From JAUIAI01 sp049680625 (GTDB lineage: Bacteria; Pseudomonadota; Gammaproteobacteria; Burkholderiales; Burkholderiaceae_E): a stretch of DNA of 64,000 bases. The translations under genes were made by a program, and so were the position numbers. Below, piece by piece: positions 8,077 to 16,876 of this stretch (the first letter of the stretch is position 1; each line of letters begins with the position of its first letter). The stretch lies in contig JBAUID010000212.1 in the NCBI GenBank assembly GCA_049680625.1, positions 1 to 64,000 on the forward strand, read 5' to 3'. The notes below the pieces were generated by a model. It was not told the origin of the DNA, made no database searches, and saw only the letters and a list, made by a program, of their open reading frames with translations.

Positions 8077-9683
8077 CAAACTGATGCGGTCATCCCGTCA
8101 CGGCCAGGGTCGGCTCCACCGTCACACACACCGTCGACAATCCGCACCGCGTGAACGCCGGCAAACATGTAACCCGACGCAAAACGGCGGGTGGGATAAC
8201 CGAGGTCGTTCAGGCCTTGCTCTGTCTTCCGGAAGATTCGGTTGCTCAATTCAATCGTGTCAGAAGTTGCACTGATTCGTGGCGCTGAAACGGCTTGCTG
8301 AGCATCCATGCCAAAGTCGACTACATTCAGGATCGATTGCAAAACCCCCATCGTAATGTAGGTAGCGCCAGGCGCCCCAGTCACAAAAAACGGAGCGTCG
8401 TCTTTGAATACGATTGTCGGACACATGGCCGAGAATCGCGATTTACCCGGTGCCAGCGATCCGGCGCGCCCGGGTCGGGGGTCAAAAACACCCATGCAAC
8501 CGTTATACATAAAGCCCAAACCTGGGGTTATTACGCCAGCAGGCATACCAAGTGAATGGGTCATGCTAAAACACAGATTGTTTTCATCGACAACCGTAAT
8601 CTGGGTCGTGTCTTTACTTTCTGGTCCACCAGGGTTATGGCGAGGCACCAGAGTTTTTTCTCCGCTCCGGATCCGTTCAGCCATCGTTTGTGCGTAAGAT
8701 TTGGAAGTCAGTTTTTGCACGGGTACATCTACAAATCTTGGGTCACCAACATGGGCGTCTTTATCAACAGTGGCGATTTTCATCGCTTCAGCAAGATGCA
8801 CCAGGTAGTCGACCGAATTATGGCCCATTGCCGCCAGATCAAATTGCTCGAGTATGTTCAGCATTTCTAGCAGTAAAATGCCACCGCCCGGTGGCGGGTT
8901 GGTCGCGATCCGGTGCCCCCGATAACTGCCGATCATCGGTTTGTTGAAATCTGCGCTCACGGCTGCCATGTCTTCGTTGGTTATCAGGCCATTATTCGTT
9001 CGAATATCGGTGACAATTGTTGAGGCCAGGTTGCCGTGATAAAAATCATCGACGCCGTCATGGGCAATGTGCCGCAAGGTATTGGCCATATCAGGATTAC
9101 GCAATACCTCGCCAACAGCATGCCGACTGCCATCCGGTTTTAGATAAATGCTGGCAGTATTTCGATAGCGGGAAATATATTCAGCATGGGGTAATCGGCC
9201 CTTGGTATGGGTTTCGTTCCACCACGCCGCCACATGTGGGCGAACCAGGAAACCGTTCTCAGCATACGCGATGGCCGGCGCCATAAGCTGATCAATCTGC
9301 CGGGTTCCAAATGCACTCAGAATCTCATCCAACGCTCGCAGCGTCATCGGGGTGGTGATTGACTGGTAACCTATTTCGTTTGCACGGTCTTTCAAGATGA
9401 AGCCGTAGCCGTCTTCGGTTTCTCCGACGACCCGGTCTGCCCACATGTCGGGGCGAACGCCCAGCGGTGCACGGCCATGAAAGTCCACAATAACGTGGTG
9501 GGCCCCCGGGGCATAGATGTGCGCCGATCCAAACCCTGCGATCCCGCACATTTGCGGATCGACGGCAGTCTGTACCAATGCAGCGGCAATAGCAGCATCA
9601 ACTGCATTGCCACCATCTGCCAACACGTCCAGACCGGCTTCAACGGCCTCGGGTTGTGCTCCGGATATCGTGCCGCGGGTCAT
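8076..9683 (-). CDS. Gamma-glutamyltransferase (gamma-glutamyltranspeptidase) family protein
   Basis: 535 residues. The N-terminal half has LADGGNAVDAAIAAAL and MCGIAGFG typical of the large subunit. The autoprocessing Thr is visible in SKDTTQITVVDENN at about residue 359, where the beta chain would begin. The C-terminal half carries GLGFMYNG and ends in GADPGRDG, as in family members. Known relatives are N-terminal nucleophile hydrolases that cut or transfer gamma-glutamyl groups from glutathione or gamma-glutamyl amides. No signal peptide is visible, so it is probably cytoplasmic, unlike the classic periplasmic GGT. Its start overlaps the upstream esterase stop (ATGA) and its stop overlaps the next start (TGATG), so three proteins are translationally coupled. 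Confidence 0.88.
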   Translation of the reverse strand: MTRGTISGAQPEAVEAGLDVLADGGNAVDAAIAAALVQTAVDPQMCGIAGFGSAHIYAPGAHHVIVDFHGRAPLGVRPDMWADRVVGETEDGYGFILKDRANEIGYQSITTPMTLRALDEILSAFGTRQIDQLMAPAIAYAENGFLVRPHVAAWWNETHTKGRLPHAEYISRYRNTASIYLKPDGSRHAVGEVLRNPDMANTLRHIAHDGVDDFYHGNLASTIVTDIRTNNGLITNEDMAAVSADFNKPMIGSYRGHRIATNPPPGGGILLLEMLNILEQFDLAAMGHNSVDYLVHLAEAMKIATVDKDAHVGDPRFVDVPVQKLTSKSYAQTMAERIRSGEKTLVPRHNPGGPESKDTTQITVVDENNLCFSMTHSLGMPAGVITPGLGFMYNGCMGVFDPRPGRAGSLAPGKSRFSAMCPTIVFKDDAPFFVTGAPGATYITMGVLQSILNVVDFGMDAQQAVSAPRISATSDTIELSNRIFRKTEQGLNDLGYPTRRFASGYMFAGVHAVRIVDGVCDGGADPGRDGMTASV

Positions 9684-10618
9684 TGTCCAAAGCCATCGAT
9701 GAGTTCTTTTGCCGCCAGAGTACGGGCCTCGGCTCCCGGGCTAATGGCCATGCCAAAAACTCCGTGGATGGAATCGTCCCGGTGGTAGGTATTTACTGCA
9801 CAGCCTGCTTGTTGCAACGCTTGCGCATACATGAGGCCGTCGTCACATAATGGGTCGAAGCCGCAGGTGAATATCCATGCAGGAGCCAAGCCATGCAGCT
9901 GGCCGTGTAGTGGTGAAACGCGCGGATCCTGGCGTTGACTGTGATCCGGGAGGTAGTTGTCCCAGAACCATCGCATTGACTCCAGGCTCAGAAAGTAATC
10001 CGTTGCATTGGCCTGGTAGCTGGCGGACTCGAACGATGATTGAGTGACAGGGTAGATGAGCAGTTGCTTACGCAGACTGATGCCTTTGTCACGCGCGTGT
10101 TGCGCAACACTGGCAGCCAGATTGCCACCGGCACTGTCACCGCCGACGGCCATCCGGTTGATGTCAAAAGACAGTTTGCCGGCGTTTTCAATTACCCAAT
10201 GGGTGGCGGCGATGCAATCTTCAAGCGCCACTGGAAATTGGTGCTCCGGTGCGAGCCGGTAGTCGACATTGACAATAGCGCACTGGGCCTGAGCCGCCAT
10301 TTCCCGGCAGGCCAGCTCGCCTGAATCAAGGTCACCAAAAACCCAGCCTCCGCCATGAAACCAGACCAATACCGGCAGGTTGTCTGAGTCGTCTGGCCGG
10401 TAAATGCGCAGCGCGATGTCAGCGCCGTTCACCGGGATGATGGTGTTGTCGACCCGGTGAATCGGCGGCAGGGTTGACGGATCTGGCCGCAGGCCACGGA
10501 ACGTCGCCCGCGCTTGCTCCGGGCTGCCTTTGTAGAAATCAGGAACCTTTAAGTCGTTGAAAATATCGAGCACATTTTGAACTTCAGGGTGGATTACCCC
10601 GCGGTTGCCAGTTTGCAT
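9680..10618 (-). CDS. Alpha/beta hydrolase of the hormone-sensitive lipase (HSL) esterase family
   Basis: 312 residues from the ATG at 10618, which is preceded by AGGACGG; the frame extends upstream but with Asn/Gln-rich residues unlike the family. HGGG (about 88-91) is the oxyanion-hole motif of the HSL family and GDSAGG places the nucleophile Ser near residue 162; YRLAPEHQFP follows the normal HSL pattern. The C-terminal segment with IHGVFGM supplies the catalytic His. It should hydrolyse short carboxylic esters or lactones in the cytosol. It is the first gene of the four-gene leftward operon and is divergent from a Baeyer-Villiger monooxygenase, whose ester or lactone products are natural substrates for such an esterase. 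Confidence 0.85.
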   Translation of the reverse strand: MQTGNRGVIHPEVQNVLDIFNDLKVPDFYKGSPEQARATFRGLRPDPSTLPPIHRVDNTIIPVNGADIALRIYRPDDSDNLPVLVWFHGGGWVFGDLDSGELACREMAAQAQCAIVNVDYRLAPEHQFPVALEDCIAATHWVIENAGKLSFDINRMAVGGDSAGGNLAASVAQHARDKGISLRKQLLIYPVTQSSFESASYQANATDYFLSLESMRWFWDNYLPDHSQRQDPRVSPLHGQLHGLAPAWIFTCGFDPLCDDGLMYAQALQQAGCAVNTYHRDDSIHGVFGMAISPGAEARTLAAKELIDGFGQ

Positions 10619-10781
10619 ATTGTCCGTCCTGTCGGTAAAAATTTTCTCTATCAAGAAATTTGCTTGTCTTGTCGTGTTGTTGTTTGATTGTGACTGATTG
10701 TGATTGATAGCCAAGTGTACGTTTTGTTTTGACGCTCCGGCGTTTTGCGGATTGTTGATCGACGGCAGATACAATGCCGTG
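10619..10781. promoter_or_regulatory. Divergent promoter region between esterase operon and BVMO operon
   Basis: A 163-base spacer separates the two outward-reading operons. It is AT-rich with runs such as GTCTTGTCGTGTTGTTGTTTGA and must contain promoters for both directions if the starts at 10618 and 10782 are right. I do not see a convincing operator or a clear -35/-10 pair. Confidence 0.4.
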
Positions 10782-12728
10782 ATGACGGCAAAGAGGTCAA
10801 ATTGGTCGGCAGCACAAATGGAGCGCGCGTTGGCACGCGCCGATATGCGGGTATTGCTGATGGTATTGTTTCACCTGACTGGTGATGAGACCTGGTTGCA
10901 GCCCCCTTTTTTGCCCGCCCGTGATGTTCGGCTGATTGCTGAAGAGTCAGCCGGTCTTTCCGAACAAGCCCGGCAGCAGATTTGTGCAGCCGTTCTGGCC
11001 CGGTTGTCTGAACCCGAAAAAACGCCGGCGATCAGCGACCCCGGAAACGAATTAATGGTCCGAATGATGCAAGTGTGCCTGGCTGAAACGATTCCGCCTG
11101 AATATGCACCGATGATGCGCGAGCAATTAGGTTTTGTTGCCCGCAATGACGATATCCCGCACGTTAATGTCGCTAAGGTTCCTGAGCAAGTACGCCAGCG
11201 ACCAGTGTTGATTGTTGGTGCCGGCGCCAGTGGCCTGGCAGTGGGCGCCAGTTTGCTGGAGCTGGGTATTCCATTTGTGATTGTTGAGAAGGCGGGTGAC
11301 GTTGGTGGCACCTGGCGCGAAAACACTTATCCGGGTTGTGCAGTTGATACCCCGAATCACGCGTATTCTTATTCATTTGCCAAACCGTATTCATGGTCGC
11401 GATATTTTTCACCAAGAGATGAGCTGCAGGATTACCTCAGACGCAGTGCATCCGAGTTTGGCCTGACCAAACATATTCGATTCAACACGTCGGTTGAGGC
11501 CGCGCGGTGGGTGGAGCAAGAGGGCTGCTGGATCGTCAGCCTGCAAACCCACGATAGTGAAGAAGAAATTAAGGCAACGGCCCTGGTGAGTGCTATTGGC
11601 CAGCTCAGCCTGCCGGCGAAACCGGAATTTGACGGCAGCGATCAGTTTGCCGGCGATTTGTTTCATTCGGCACAATGGCCGGAAGGGATGGACATTACGA
11701 ACAAACATGTTGCCGTCGTTGGTACCGGGGCAACGTCGATGCAATTGGTGCCGGCTATCGCCGATCAGGCAGCATCAGTCACCGTCTACCAGCGCAGCCC
11801 CCAATGGACAAGGCCCGTCGAGCGCTTTCATGACCTGATTGATGCCGAAGCCCAATGGTTACTTGAACACCTACCATTTTACGCAGCCTGGTATCGGCTG
11901 ACCATGCTGTGGCGCTATGGTGACGGATTGCTGCCGTCATTGCGGATAGATCCCCAGTGGCCTTACCCCGAGCGCTCGCTGAACCGGTCAAATGACCGCC
12001 ATCGTTTGCAGATGACCAAGCATATCAATACGGTGCTGGCTGGAAGAGATGAATTGATTCGCCAGTGTTTGCCCGACTATCCCCCGTATGGCAAACGAAT
12101 TTTGCTGGATAACCATTGGTACGAAACCTTGCTCAAGCCGACCGTTGAACTGGTTACTAAAGGCATTTCGCATTTTGACACCGACGGCATTGTGGACGCG
12201 GATGGCCGGCATCGCGATGCTGATATTGTTGTATTGGCTACGGGGTTTCAGGTTGGGCTGATGGCGGCCCGACTCAATATTACCGGCGCTGACGGCCTGA
12301 ATCTTTCGGACGCCTGGGCAAATAGTGATCCGACTGCTTATATTGGTATTACGGTACCGGGTTTTCCTAATTTTTTTTGTACCCAGGGGCCGACAACCGG
12401 GCTCGGGCACGGCGGCAGTGCCATTTTCACCGGAGAGTGTCAGGCTCACTATATTGCGAGTTGTCTGGCGGCAATGCTGTCACATGAAAAACTGGTTTTG
12501 GAGGTTAAGCGGCAAGCTCACGATGACTACATGCAACGCTTTGATGCCGAGCATCAGCAAATGATCTGGAATCACCCAGGAATGACAACTTATTATCGCA
12601 ATGCGAGGGGCCGGGTGTTTTCTGTCATGCCGTGGCGCCTGGTTGACTTTTGGCATATGACCCGGCAACCGGTTGTTGATCACTACGATTGGCGTGACGC
12701 TTCGGAAAGCGAAAGACACCCGGGATAA
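10782..12728 (+). CDS. Flavin-containing Baeyer-Villiger monooxygenase (4-hydroxyacetophenone monooxygenase-like)
   Basis: 648 residues from ATG 10782; ATG 10818 is an alternative and neither has a strong ribosome site. The first 140 residues are an extra helical domain (RVLLMVLFHLTGDETWL) as in the 640-residue 4-hydroxyacetophenone monooxygenases. FAD-binding GAGASG is near residue 146, the type I BVMO fingerprint FAGDLFHSAQWP near 289, and the NADPH-binding GTGATSMQ near 313. BVMOs insert an oxygen next to a ketone carbonyl using NADPH and O2, giving an ester or lactone. The divergently encoded esterase and the two downstream SDRs form a logical alcohol, ketone, ester, acid route. The substrate is not determined. 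Confidence 0.88.
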   Translation: MTAKRSNWSAAQMERALARADMRVLLMVLFHLTGDETWLQPPFLPARDVRLIAEESAGLSEQARQQICAAVLARLSEPEKTPAISDPGNELMVRMMQVCLAETIPPEYAPMMREQLGFVARNDDIPHVNVAKVPEQVRQRPVLIVGAGASGLAVGASLLELGIPFVIVEKAGDVGGTWRENTYPGCAVDTPNHAYSYSFAKPYSWSRYFSPRDELQDYLRRSASEFGLTKHIRFNTSVEAARWVEQEGCWIVSLQTHDSEEEIKATALVSAIGQLSLPAKPEFDGSDQFAGDLFHSAQWPEGMDITNKHVAVVGTGATSMQLVPAIADQAASVTVYQRSPQWTRPVERFHDLIDAEAQWLLEHLPFYAAWYRLTMLWRYGDGLLPSLRIDPQWPYPERSLNRSNDRHRLQMTKHINTVLAGRDELIRQCLPDYPPYGKRILLDNHWYETLLKPTVELVTKGISHFDTDGIVDADGRHRDADIVVLATGFQVGLMAARLNITGADGLNLSDAWANSDPTAYIGITVPGFPNFFCTQGPTTGLGHGGSAIFTGECQAHYIASCLAAMLSHEKLVLEVKRQAHDDYMQRFDAEHQQMIWNHPGMTTYYRNARGRVFSVMPWRLVDFWHMTRQPVVDHYDWRDASESERHPG

Positions 12729-12750
12729 AATACCGTGGGGAGGGTTAATC

Positions 12751-13503
12751 ATGTTGCTTAAGGGAAAAACAGCGGTTATCACCGGGGCGGCAAGCCCTCG
12801 GGGAATTGGGCTGGCGACGGCCCGACTGTTTGCGGAGCACGGTGCCAGGGTGGCTATTCTGGACCTGGACAGTACCGCTGCTCAACAAGCTGCCCGGGAA
12901 CTCAAAGGGCGTGGTCACCTGGGGCTCAAGTGTGACGTGACGAAGAGGGCCCACTGCGACAAAGCCATTGAAAAAATTGTTACCCGTTTTGATCGCATTG
13001 ATATTCTGGCCAATATCGCGGGGATCACTTCGCCCGAGCGATTGCTGGAGATGACGGCAGAAAGTTACGAGCGCATTATGGATGTCAATATGGGCGGTAC
13101 GCTGAATATGACCCAGGCTGTTGCGCCCAATATGAAAGCTAACGGTCATGGCAGCATTGTTAATATGTCATCAGTGTCTGCGCAACGCGGCGGCGGCGTG
13201 TTTGGGGGCGCACATTATTCCGCCGCCAAGGCCGCCATTCTTGGCTTCACCAAAGCGACAGCCCGCGAACTCGGACCAGACAACATTCGGGTCAACGCAA
13301 TTTGCCCGTCGTTTATCGACACTGATATTACCGGCGGCATGATGACCGCCGAAACGCTGGCGCAGATTATCGCCTCGATCCCGATGGGGCGTGCGGGGCA
13401 GGCTGATGAGGTCGCCGGTTGTGTTTTGTTTCTTGCCTCAGACCTATCAAGCTACGTGACCGGCAGCGAGATTGATATTAACGGTGGCAGTCATATCCAT
13501 TGA
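12751..13503 (+). CDS. SDR-family NAD(P)-dependent oxidoreductase
   Basis: 250 residues, a classical short-chain dehydrogenase. The start ATG at 12751 is chosen because GGGAGGG lies just upstream; the frame is open further 5' but overlaps the BVMO gene. Cofactor motif TGAASPRGIG, an acidic LDLD after beta-2 (NAD preference), NIAG, the catalytic Ser in MSSVS and YSAAK (Tyr-x3-Lys) are all present. It lies 22 bases after the BVMO, so it is in the same transcript and probably oxidises a secondary alcohol to the ketone used by the BVMO; that role is inference. Confidence 0.87.
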   Translation: MLLKGKTAVITGAASPRGIGLATARLFAEHGARVAILDLDSTAAQQAARELKGRGHLGLKCDVTKRAHCDKAIEKIVTRFDRIDILANIAGITSPERLLEMTAESYERIMDVNMGGTLNMTQAVAPNMKANGHGSIVNMSSVSAQRGGGVFGGAHYSAAKAAILGFTKATARELGPDNIRVNAICPSFIDTDITGGMMTAETLAQIIASIPMGRAGQADEVAGCVLFLASDLSSYVTGSEIDINGGSHIH

Positions 13504-13632
13504 TTCCCCGAGGTAATCCGGTACTGGATTGCTCGTTGCGGTTTCTATGCGTAAACAAGCCGTATCATTGCCTTCATAGCGCTGTCCTGTCAGGGACGGT
13601 AGGATCAGGTTTCGTAACTTCTGGAAGAACTA

Positions 13633-14373
13633 ATGGCAAAAAAAATACTGATCACCGGTGCCGGTAGCGGATTTGGTCTCGGCGCCGCTCTCAAGCTTAA
13701 AGCGCTAGGCCAAGAGGTCGTTGGTACTGTTCAGAATGATGCACAGTTTAAAACACTAACGAGCGCAGGAATTGAAGCGATCGAGGTGGACATTACCAAC
13801 CCGGCCCAGATTGCCAGATTGGCTGGTGTAGCCCCCGATGTCTTGCTAAATAATGCTGGCGCCGGACAACTTGGCCCATTGGCAACTATTGGCATGGACA
13901 AGGTTCGCCAGGTATTTGAAGTTAACGTATTTGGCACTTTGCAGGTAACCCAGGCGGTTTTACCATCGATGCAGGCGCGCGGATCCGGGCGCATTATTAT
14001 CGTTTCGTCAATTGCGGGTGTATTTTCTGGTTTGTTGTCTGGCCCGTATGCGATGACAAAACATGCGCTTGAGGCGATGACTAAATCGCTGGCAGCCGAG
14101 ATGAAACCTTACGGCATTGAGGTGTGCAAGTTAAATCCCGGGCCCTATGCCACGGGTTTCAACGATGCGATGGTCGAGGGGGTAGACAAAATGTTGTTGC
14201 CCGAATCAACCGAAGGTGGATTTGCAAAGCTTACTCGCGAAAGGATGTTGGGTAATCAGCTTGATCCGGTTGAGATCGAAGACACAATGGTTCAATTGTG
14301 CCTGGCCGACGACGTGCCGTTCGAAACTTTCAAGCCGGACAATATCCTGGATCGGTATAAAGCGGCCCGTTGA
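13633..14373 (+). CDS. SDR-family oxidoreductase
   Basis: 246 residues with TGAGSGFG at the cofactor site, NNAG, catalytic Ser in IVSSIAG and YAMTK (Tyr-x3-Lys). A GGAAG ribosome site precedes the ATG. It is a classical SDR of a different branch from the gene before it (closer to the type that acts on longer carbonyl compounds), separated from it by 129 bases. It could be the third gene of the BVMO operon or have its own promoter. The substrate is unknown. Confidence 0.83.
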   Translation: MAKKILITGAGSGFGLGAALKLKALGQEVVGTVQNDAQFKTLTSAGIEAIEVDITNPAQIARLAGVAPDVLLNNAGAGQLGPLATIGMDKVRQVFEVNVFGTLQVTQAVLPSMQARGSGRIIIVSSIAGVFSGLLSGPYAMTKHALEAMTKSLAAEMKPYGIEVCKLNPGPYATGFNDAMVEGVDKMLLPESTEGGFAKLTRERMLGNQLDPVEIEDTMVQLCLADDVPFETFKPDNILDRYKAAR

Positions 14374-14434
14374 TGGTTGTCGATAATTTCGATTGTTAGT
14401 TATTTGCTGGTGACTTGGTAGTTATGAAGGAGAC

Positions 14435-15064
14435 TCAGGCAGTGGCGCTGTCGCGCTCCGATATTCTTTCATGCCAACGGGCTAGATGATTGCAAGACTC
14501 GGGGGGCTCAATTTTTATCCATTTTACGAATTCGCAAAAGATAAAAGCGTCAATATCGGCGGCGCTGAACTCGTCGCCAGCCAGGAAGGGCTTGTCACCA
14601 ATCATGGCATTTAGCACAGGGAAAAAACTGGCGGCCCGTGTTTTGCCGCGCGCACCAAGTTCAGGTATCTGCGCGTAGTTTGTGGCACCGGTCAGCGCGC
14701 GGTCTTTCATGCCTTTGGACGTGTTTCGAAGGCATTCGGCAATAGCGCCCAGTCCATCGCTTTCGATTTTCGAGATTAAATCGGCAATCTTTCCTTTCTC
14801 GGTGTCATTGTGTCCTAGTAGCAGTGGTGAAGGATGGGCGCTTTCAAGATACGCCCGGCAGCCGGCCGTTGTAGTCAAATGATGGCCGTCGGTTGTTTCA
14901 AGTACTGGTACGGTTGCGCCAGGGTTGATTGTCAGAAACGCCTCAGACAAATGTTCAGCATTGCGCAAGTCGACTTCTTGCGTTGGTATGACAAGGCCTT
15001 TTTCAGCAATAAACATTCGGACTCGTCGTGGCGACGGTGCAGTTTTGCAGTCATAAAACTTCAT
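14435..15064 (-). CDS. Glutathione S-transferase family protein
   Basis: 209 residues from ATG 15064 (GGAACTACTTTTA upstream); a GTG at 15088 in frame is less likely. The N-terminal thioredoxin-fold domain begins MKFYDCKTAPSPRRVRMFIAEKGL, with VPVLE (cis-Pro) and a TAGCRAYLE stretch, followed by the all-helical C-terminal domain. The FYDC.TAPSPRRVRMF start is typical of bacterial GSTs with a Ser-type active site. It may conjugate glutathione to, or isomerise, an electrophilic intermediate. It converges with the SDR upstream (61-base gap) and stands alone. Confidence 0.82.
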   Translation of the reverse strand: MKFYDCKTAPSPRRVRMFIAEKGLVIPTQEVDLRNAEHLSEAFLTINPGATVPVLETTDGHHLTTTAGCRAYLESAHPSPLLLGHNDTEKGKIADLISKIESDGLGAIAECLRNTSKGMKDRALTGATNYAQIPELGARGKTRAASFFPVLNAMIGDKPFLAGDEFSAADIDAFIFCEFVKWIKIEPPESCNHLARWHERISERDSATA

Positions 15065-15179
15065 TAAAAGTAGTTCCGTGGACGTCACGACTGGTAGGTG
15101 ACTGATTGGTGTTTGGGGGCTGGGATTTCGGGGGTGGGCTTGTTTGGCCGCAAAGATTAATCCGATGTTTGTGCAGACG

Positions 15180-15515
15180 CTATTGAGTGAATTTGTAGTG
15201 ATCCCTGTTTAGTACCGCAGCGACTGCGGTGACTTCTTCAGGGAACATCGACAGAGTTAACTCGGTATTGCACTGTTCAACCATACCGCGTAAAAACCCG
15301 GCAGTTGTCAGTCGCTTGCCTGGCTTATAAATTGCCGAGCCGTCGCCACCAACCTTGCGTATGTGGCAGGCCTGACATTTGTGTTCCTGGATCATCTCTT
15401 CACCAAGAGCGAGATCAGCTCCTTTGAAAATTTCTGGTGTGGATGACTGAGCAATCCCTGCGGGTGTTGCCCCGATTGACAGGGAAACGATCAGAATAAT
15501 TTTGCGAAAATTCAT
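15180..15515 (-). CDS. Secreted monohaem cytochrome c
   Basis: 111 residues. The start ATG 15515 is preceded by GGAG and yields a clean Sec signal peptide (MNFRKIILIVSLSIG..., likely cut near residue 22). One c-type haem site CQACH lies at residues 47-51, and LSMFPEE supplies a possible distal Met. It is exported to the periplasm. It lies 43 bases downstream of the BigR-like repressor and is presumably co-transcribed with it, so it is probably an electron carrier for periplasmic sulfur oxidation; the exact partner is unknown. The protein is small, without a second haem. Confidence 0.78.
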   Translation of the reverse strand: MNFRKIILIVSLSIGATPAGIAQSSTPEIFKGADLALGEEMIQEHKCQACHIRKVGGDGSAIYKPGKRLTTAGFLRGMVEQCNTELTLSMFPEEVTAVAAVLNRDHYKFTQ

Positions 15516-15558
15516 GTTGAGCGCTCCGCGCAAATGGTTTGAATTATTTTTGCCGAAT

Positions 15559-15855
15559 TTACTTCTCACAATACAGGTGATGCAAGACCTTGATTATTGC
15601 TGTTACTTCAACTCCGTGCAGCGAGTAATAGATGGTTTGAGCGTCGCGCCGGGTCTTGACCAGGCTGGCATCACGAAGCTTCTTCAAGTGGTGTGAGACC
15701 GCGGGCTGGGTTGCGCGAACCGAGTCTGCGAGGGCTTGAACGCTGGCCTCCCCGTCAACCAGAAGGCAGAGAATTTTCAGGCGCGCCGGCTGCGACAGCA
15801 TGTCCATCAGGCGTGCTGCATCGTTGATTTTAGGTTCTAAGCTACGGATATCCAT
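15559..15855 (-). CDS. bigR: ArsR-family persulfide-responsive repressor (BigR/SqrR type)
   Basis: 98 residues with a winged-helix HTH (about 37-62, SVQALADSVRATQPAVSHHL, then RDASLV.TRR.AQTIYY). Two cysteines, C30 in the helix LKILC and C96 in LYCEK, occupy the positions of the pair that forms a disulfide or polysulfide link in BigR and SqrR. Those proteins repress genes for hydrogen sulfide detoxification and release DNA when the cysteines react with persulfide. The metal-binding residues of classical ArsR are absent. It is divergent from PmpA/PmpB, SulP and a persulfide dioxygenase, which is the known BigR operon content, so it very probably controls them and itself. Confidence 0.9.
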   Translation of the reverse strand: MDIRSLEPKINDAARLMDMLSQPARLKILCLLVDGEASVQALADSVRATQPAVSHHLKKLRDASLVKTRRDAQTIYYSLHGVEVTAIIKVLHHLYCEK

Positions 15856-15891
15856 GATTCGACTTCGGATTGATTAAAAGCAAGAAAACTA

Positions 15892-15915
15892 TTATATAAG
15901 TATGTTGTAATATAA
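15892..15915. promoter_or_regulatory. Candidate BigR operator (AT-rich inverted repeat)
   Basis: TTATAT and ATATAA form an inverted repeat with a 12-base spacer, between the repressor start (15855) and the divergent pmpA start (15973). BigR-type boxes are AT-rich palindromes in this position. The half-sites are only six bases long, so the assignment rests mainly on context. Confidence 0.5.
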
Positions 15916-15972
15916 AGTACTGGCAAGCGTATGCGGACGCGGCGAGCGACCGCTCAACTAGGAGAAATACCT

Positions 15973-16407
15973 GTGCAAACCGAATTTACCCCTTGGATGT
16001 CCCTGGGTGGCGGGGCCCTGATTGGTCTGTCCGCCGTCATGCTGATGGCTGCAAACGGGCGAATTGCCGGCATCAGCGGAATTGTGTCCCGACTGTTGCC
16101 GCCCGCAATTGTGAAAACTGATATTGGGCCGGGCGTGGCTTTTGTCGTCGGTCTGTTGTTATCGGTCGGTCTCTACTGGTTGGCTATGGGTACGCTGCCG
16201 GCACATGCCGTCTCGACAAACTACGGGCTTTTGGCGGGTGCCGGATTGTTGGTTGGCTTCGGCTCAGTACTGGGAAATGGGTGTACCAGCGGTCACGGCG
16301 TCTGCGGAATATCCCGGCTGTCGATGCGTTCAGTCATGGCGACGGTTACGTTTATGGGGACTGGGTTTATATCCGTTTACGTACTGCGCCACGTGTTGGG
16401 AGGATAA
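15973..16407 (+). CDS. pmpA: YeeE/YedE family sulfur-transport membrane protein (PmpA-like)
   Basis: 144 residues from the GTG at 15973, chosen because TAGGAGAAATACCT precedes it; the frame is open upstream to an ATG at 15931 without a ribosome site. About four membrane segments are visible, with the conserved GNGCTSGHGVCGISRLS motif containing the functional cysteines of YeeE/YedE thiosulfate or persulfide channels. PmpA and PmpB pair as half-proteins of the larger YeeE. It is the first gene rightward from the BigR operator, four bases before its partner. Confidence 0.87.
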   Translation: MQTEFTPWMSLGGGALIGLSAVMLMAANGRIAGISGIVSRLLPPAIVKTDIGPGVAFVVGLLLSVGLYWLAMGTLPAHAVSTNYGLLAGAGLLVGFGSVLGNGCTSGHGVCGISRLSMRSVMATVTFMGTGFISVYVLRHVLGG

Positions 16408-16410
16408 GCC

Positions 16411-16854
16411 GTGAAAACTATCGCATCGTTGATGTCTGGCATGGTATTTGGTTTGGGTTTGCTGATTTCTGGCATGGCAAACCCGGCGAAAGTGCAGAAT
16501 TTCCTGGACCTGATGGGCACCTGGGATCCGAGTCTGGCATTCGTCATGGGTGGGGCTATTGCGGTTACATTGCCGGGTTTTATCTTGTTGCGTCGGCGTG
16601 TTGGTCCGCTTTTTCACGACGTCTTTCATTTTCCGACAGCAACAGATGTGGATGTTCCCTTACTCACCGGAGCTGCAATATTTGGTGTTGGCTGGGGTCT
16701 GGGTGGCTTTTGTCCCGGGCCTGCTCTGACTGCCCTTCCTATGGGCAACACCGGTACTTATGTCTTTGTTGCTTTCATGCTGTTCGGCATGATGCTGGCG
16801 CGTTGGTATCGCAGCCTGAAGATTGAACCAGGTTCGGCGCGAGCGTCGGCCTGA
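16411..16854 (+). CDS. pmpB: YeeE/YedE family sulfur-transport membrane protein (PmpB-like)
   Basis: 147 residues starting with GTG directly behind pmpA (three bases between stop and start). About four transmembrane segments and the second YeeE motif GWGLGGFCPGPAL, containing one conserved Cys. Together with PmpA it forms the two halves of a YeeE-like inner-membrane transporter for thiosulfate or sulfide-derived sulfur. The SGMANPAKVQNFLDL opening is characteristic of the family. It is followed by a SulP permease 22 bases downstream in the same operon. Confidence 0.88.
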   Translation: MKTIASLMSGMVFGLGLLISGMANPAKVQNFLDLMGTWDPSLAFVMGGAIAVTLPGFILLRRRVGPLFHDVFHFPTATDVDVPLLTGAAIFGVGWGLGGFCPGPALTALPMGNTGTYVFVAFMLFGMMLARWYRSLKIEPGSARASA

Positions 16855-16876
16855 TAAGGCTGAGGGCGTTGCGACG

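Noticed and set aside
10704..10781. Longer N-terminus for the HAPMO-like BVMO
   Set aside because: The extra residues (Cys/Phe-rich) do not resemble the family and would run into the divergent promoter region.
16281..16826. A 181-codon open frame across pmpA and pmpB
   Set aside because: It lies in another frame of two clear membrane proteins and has no family-like residues or ribosome site.
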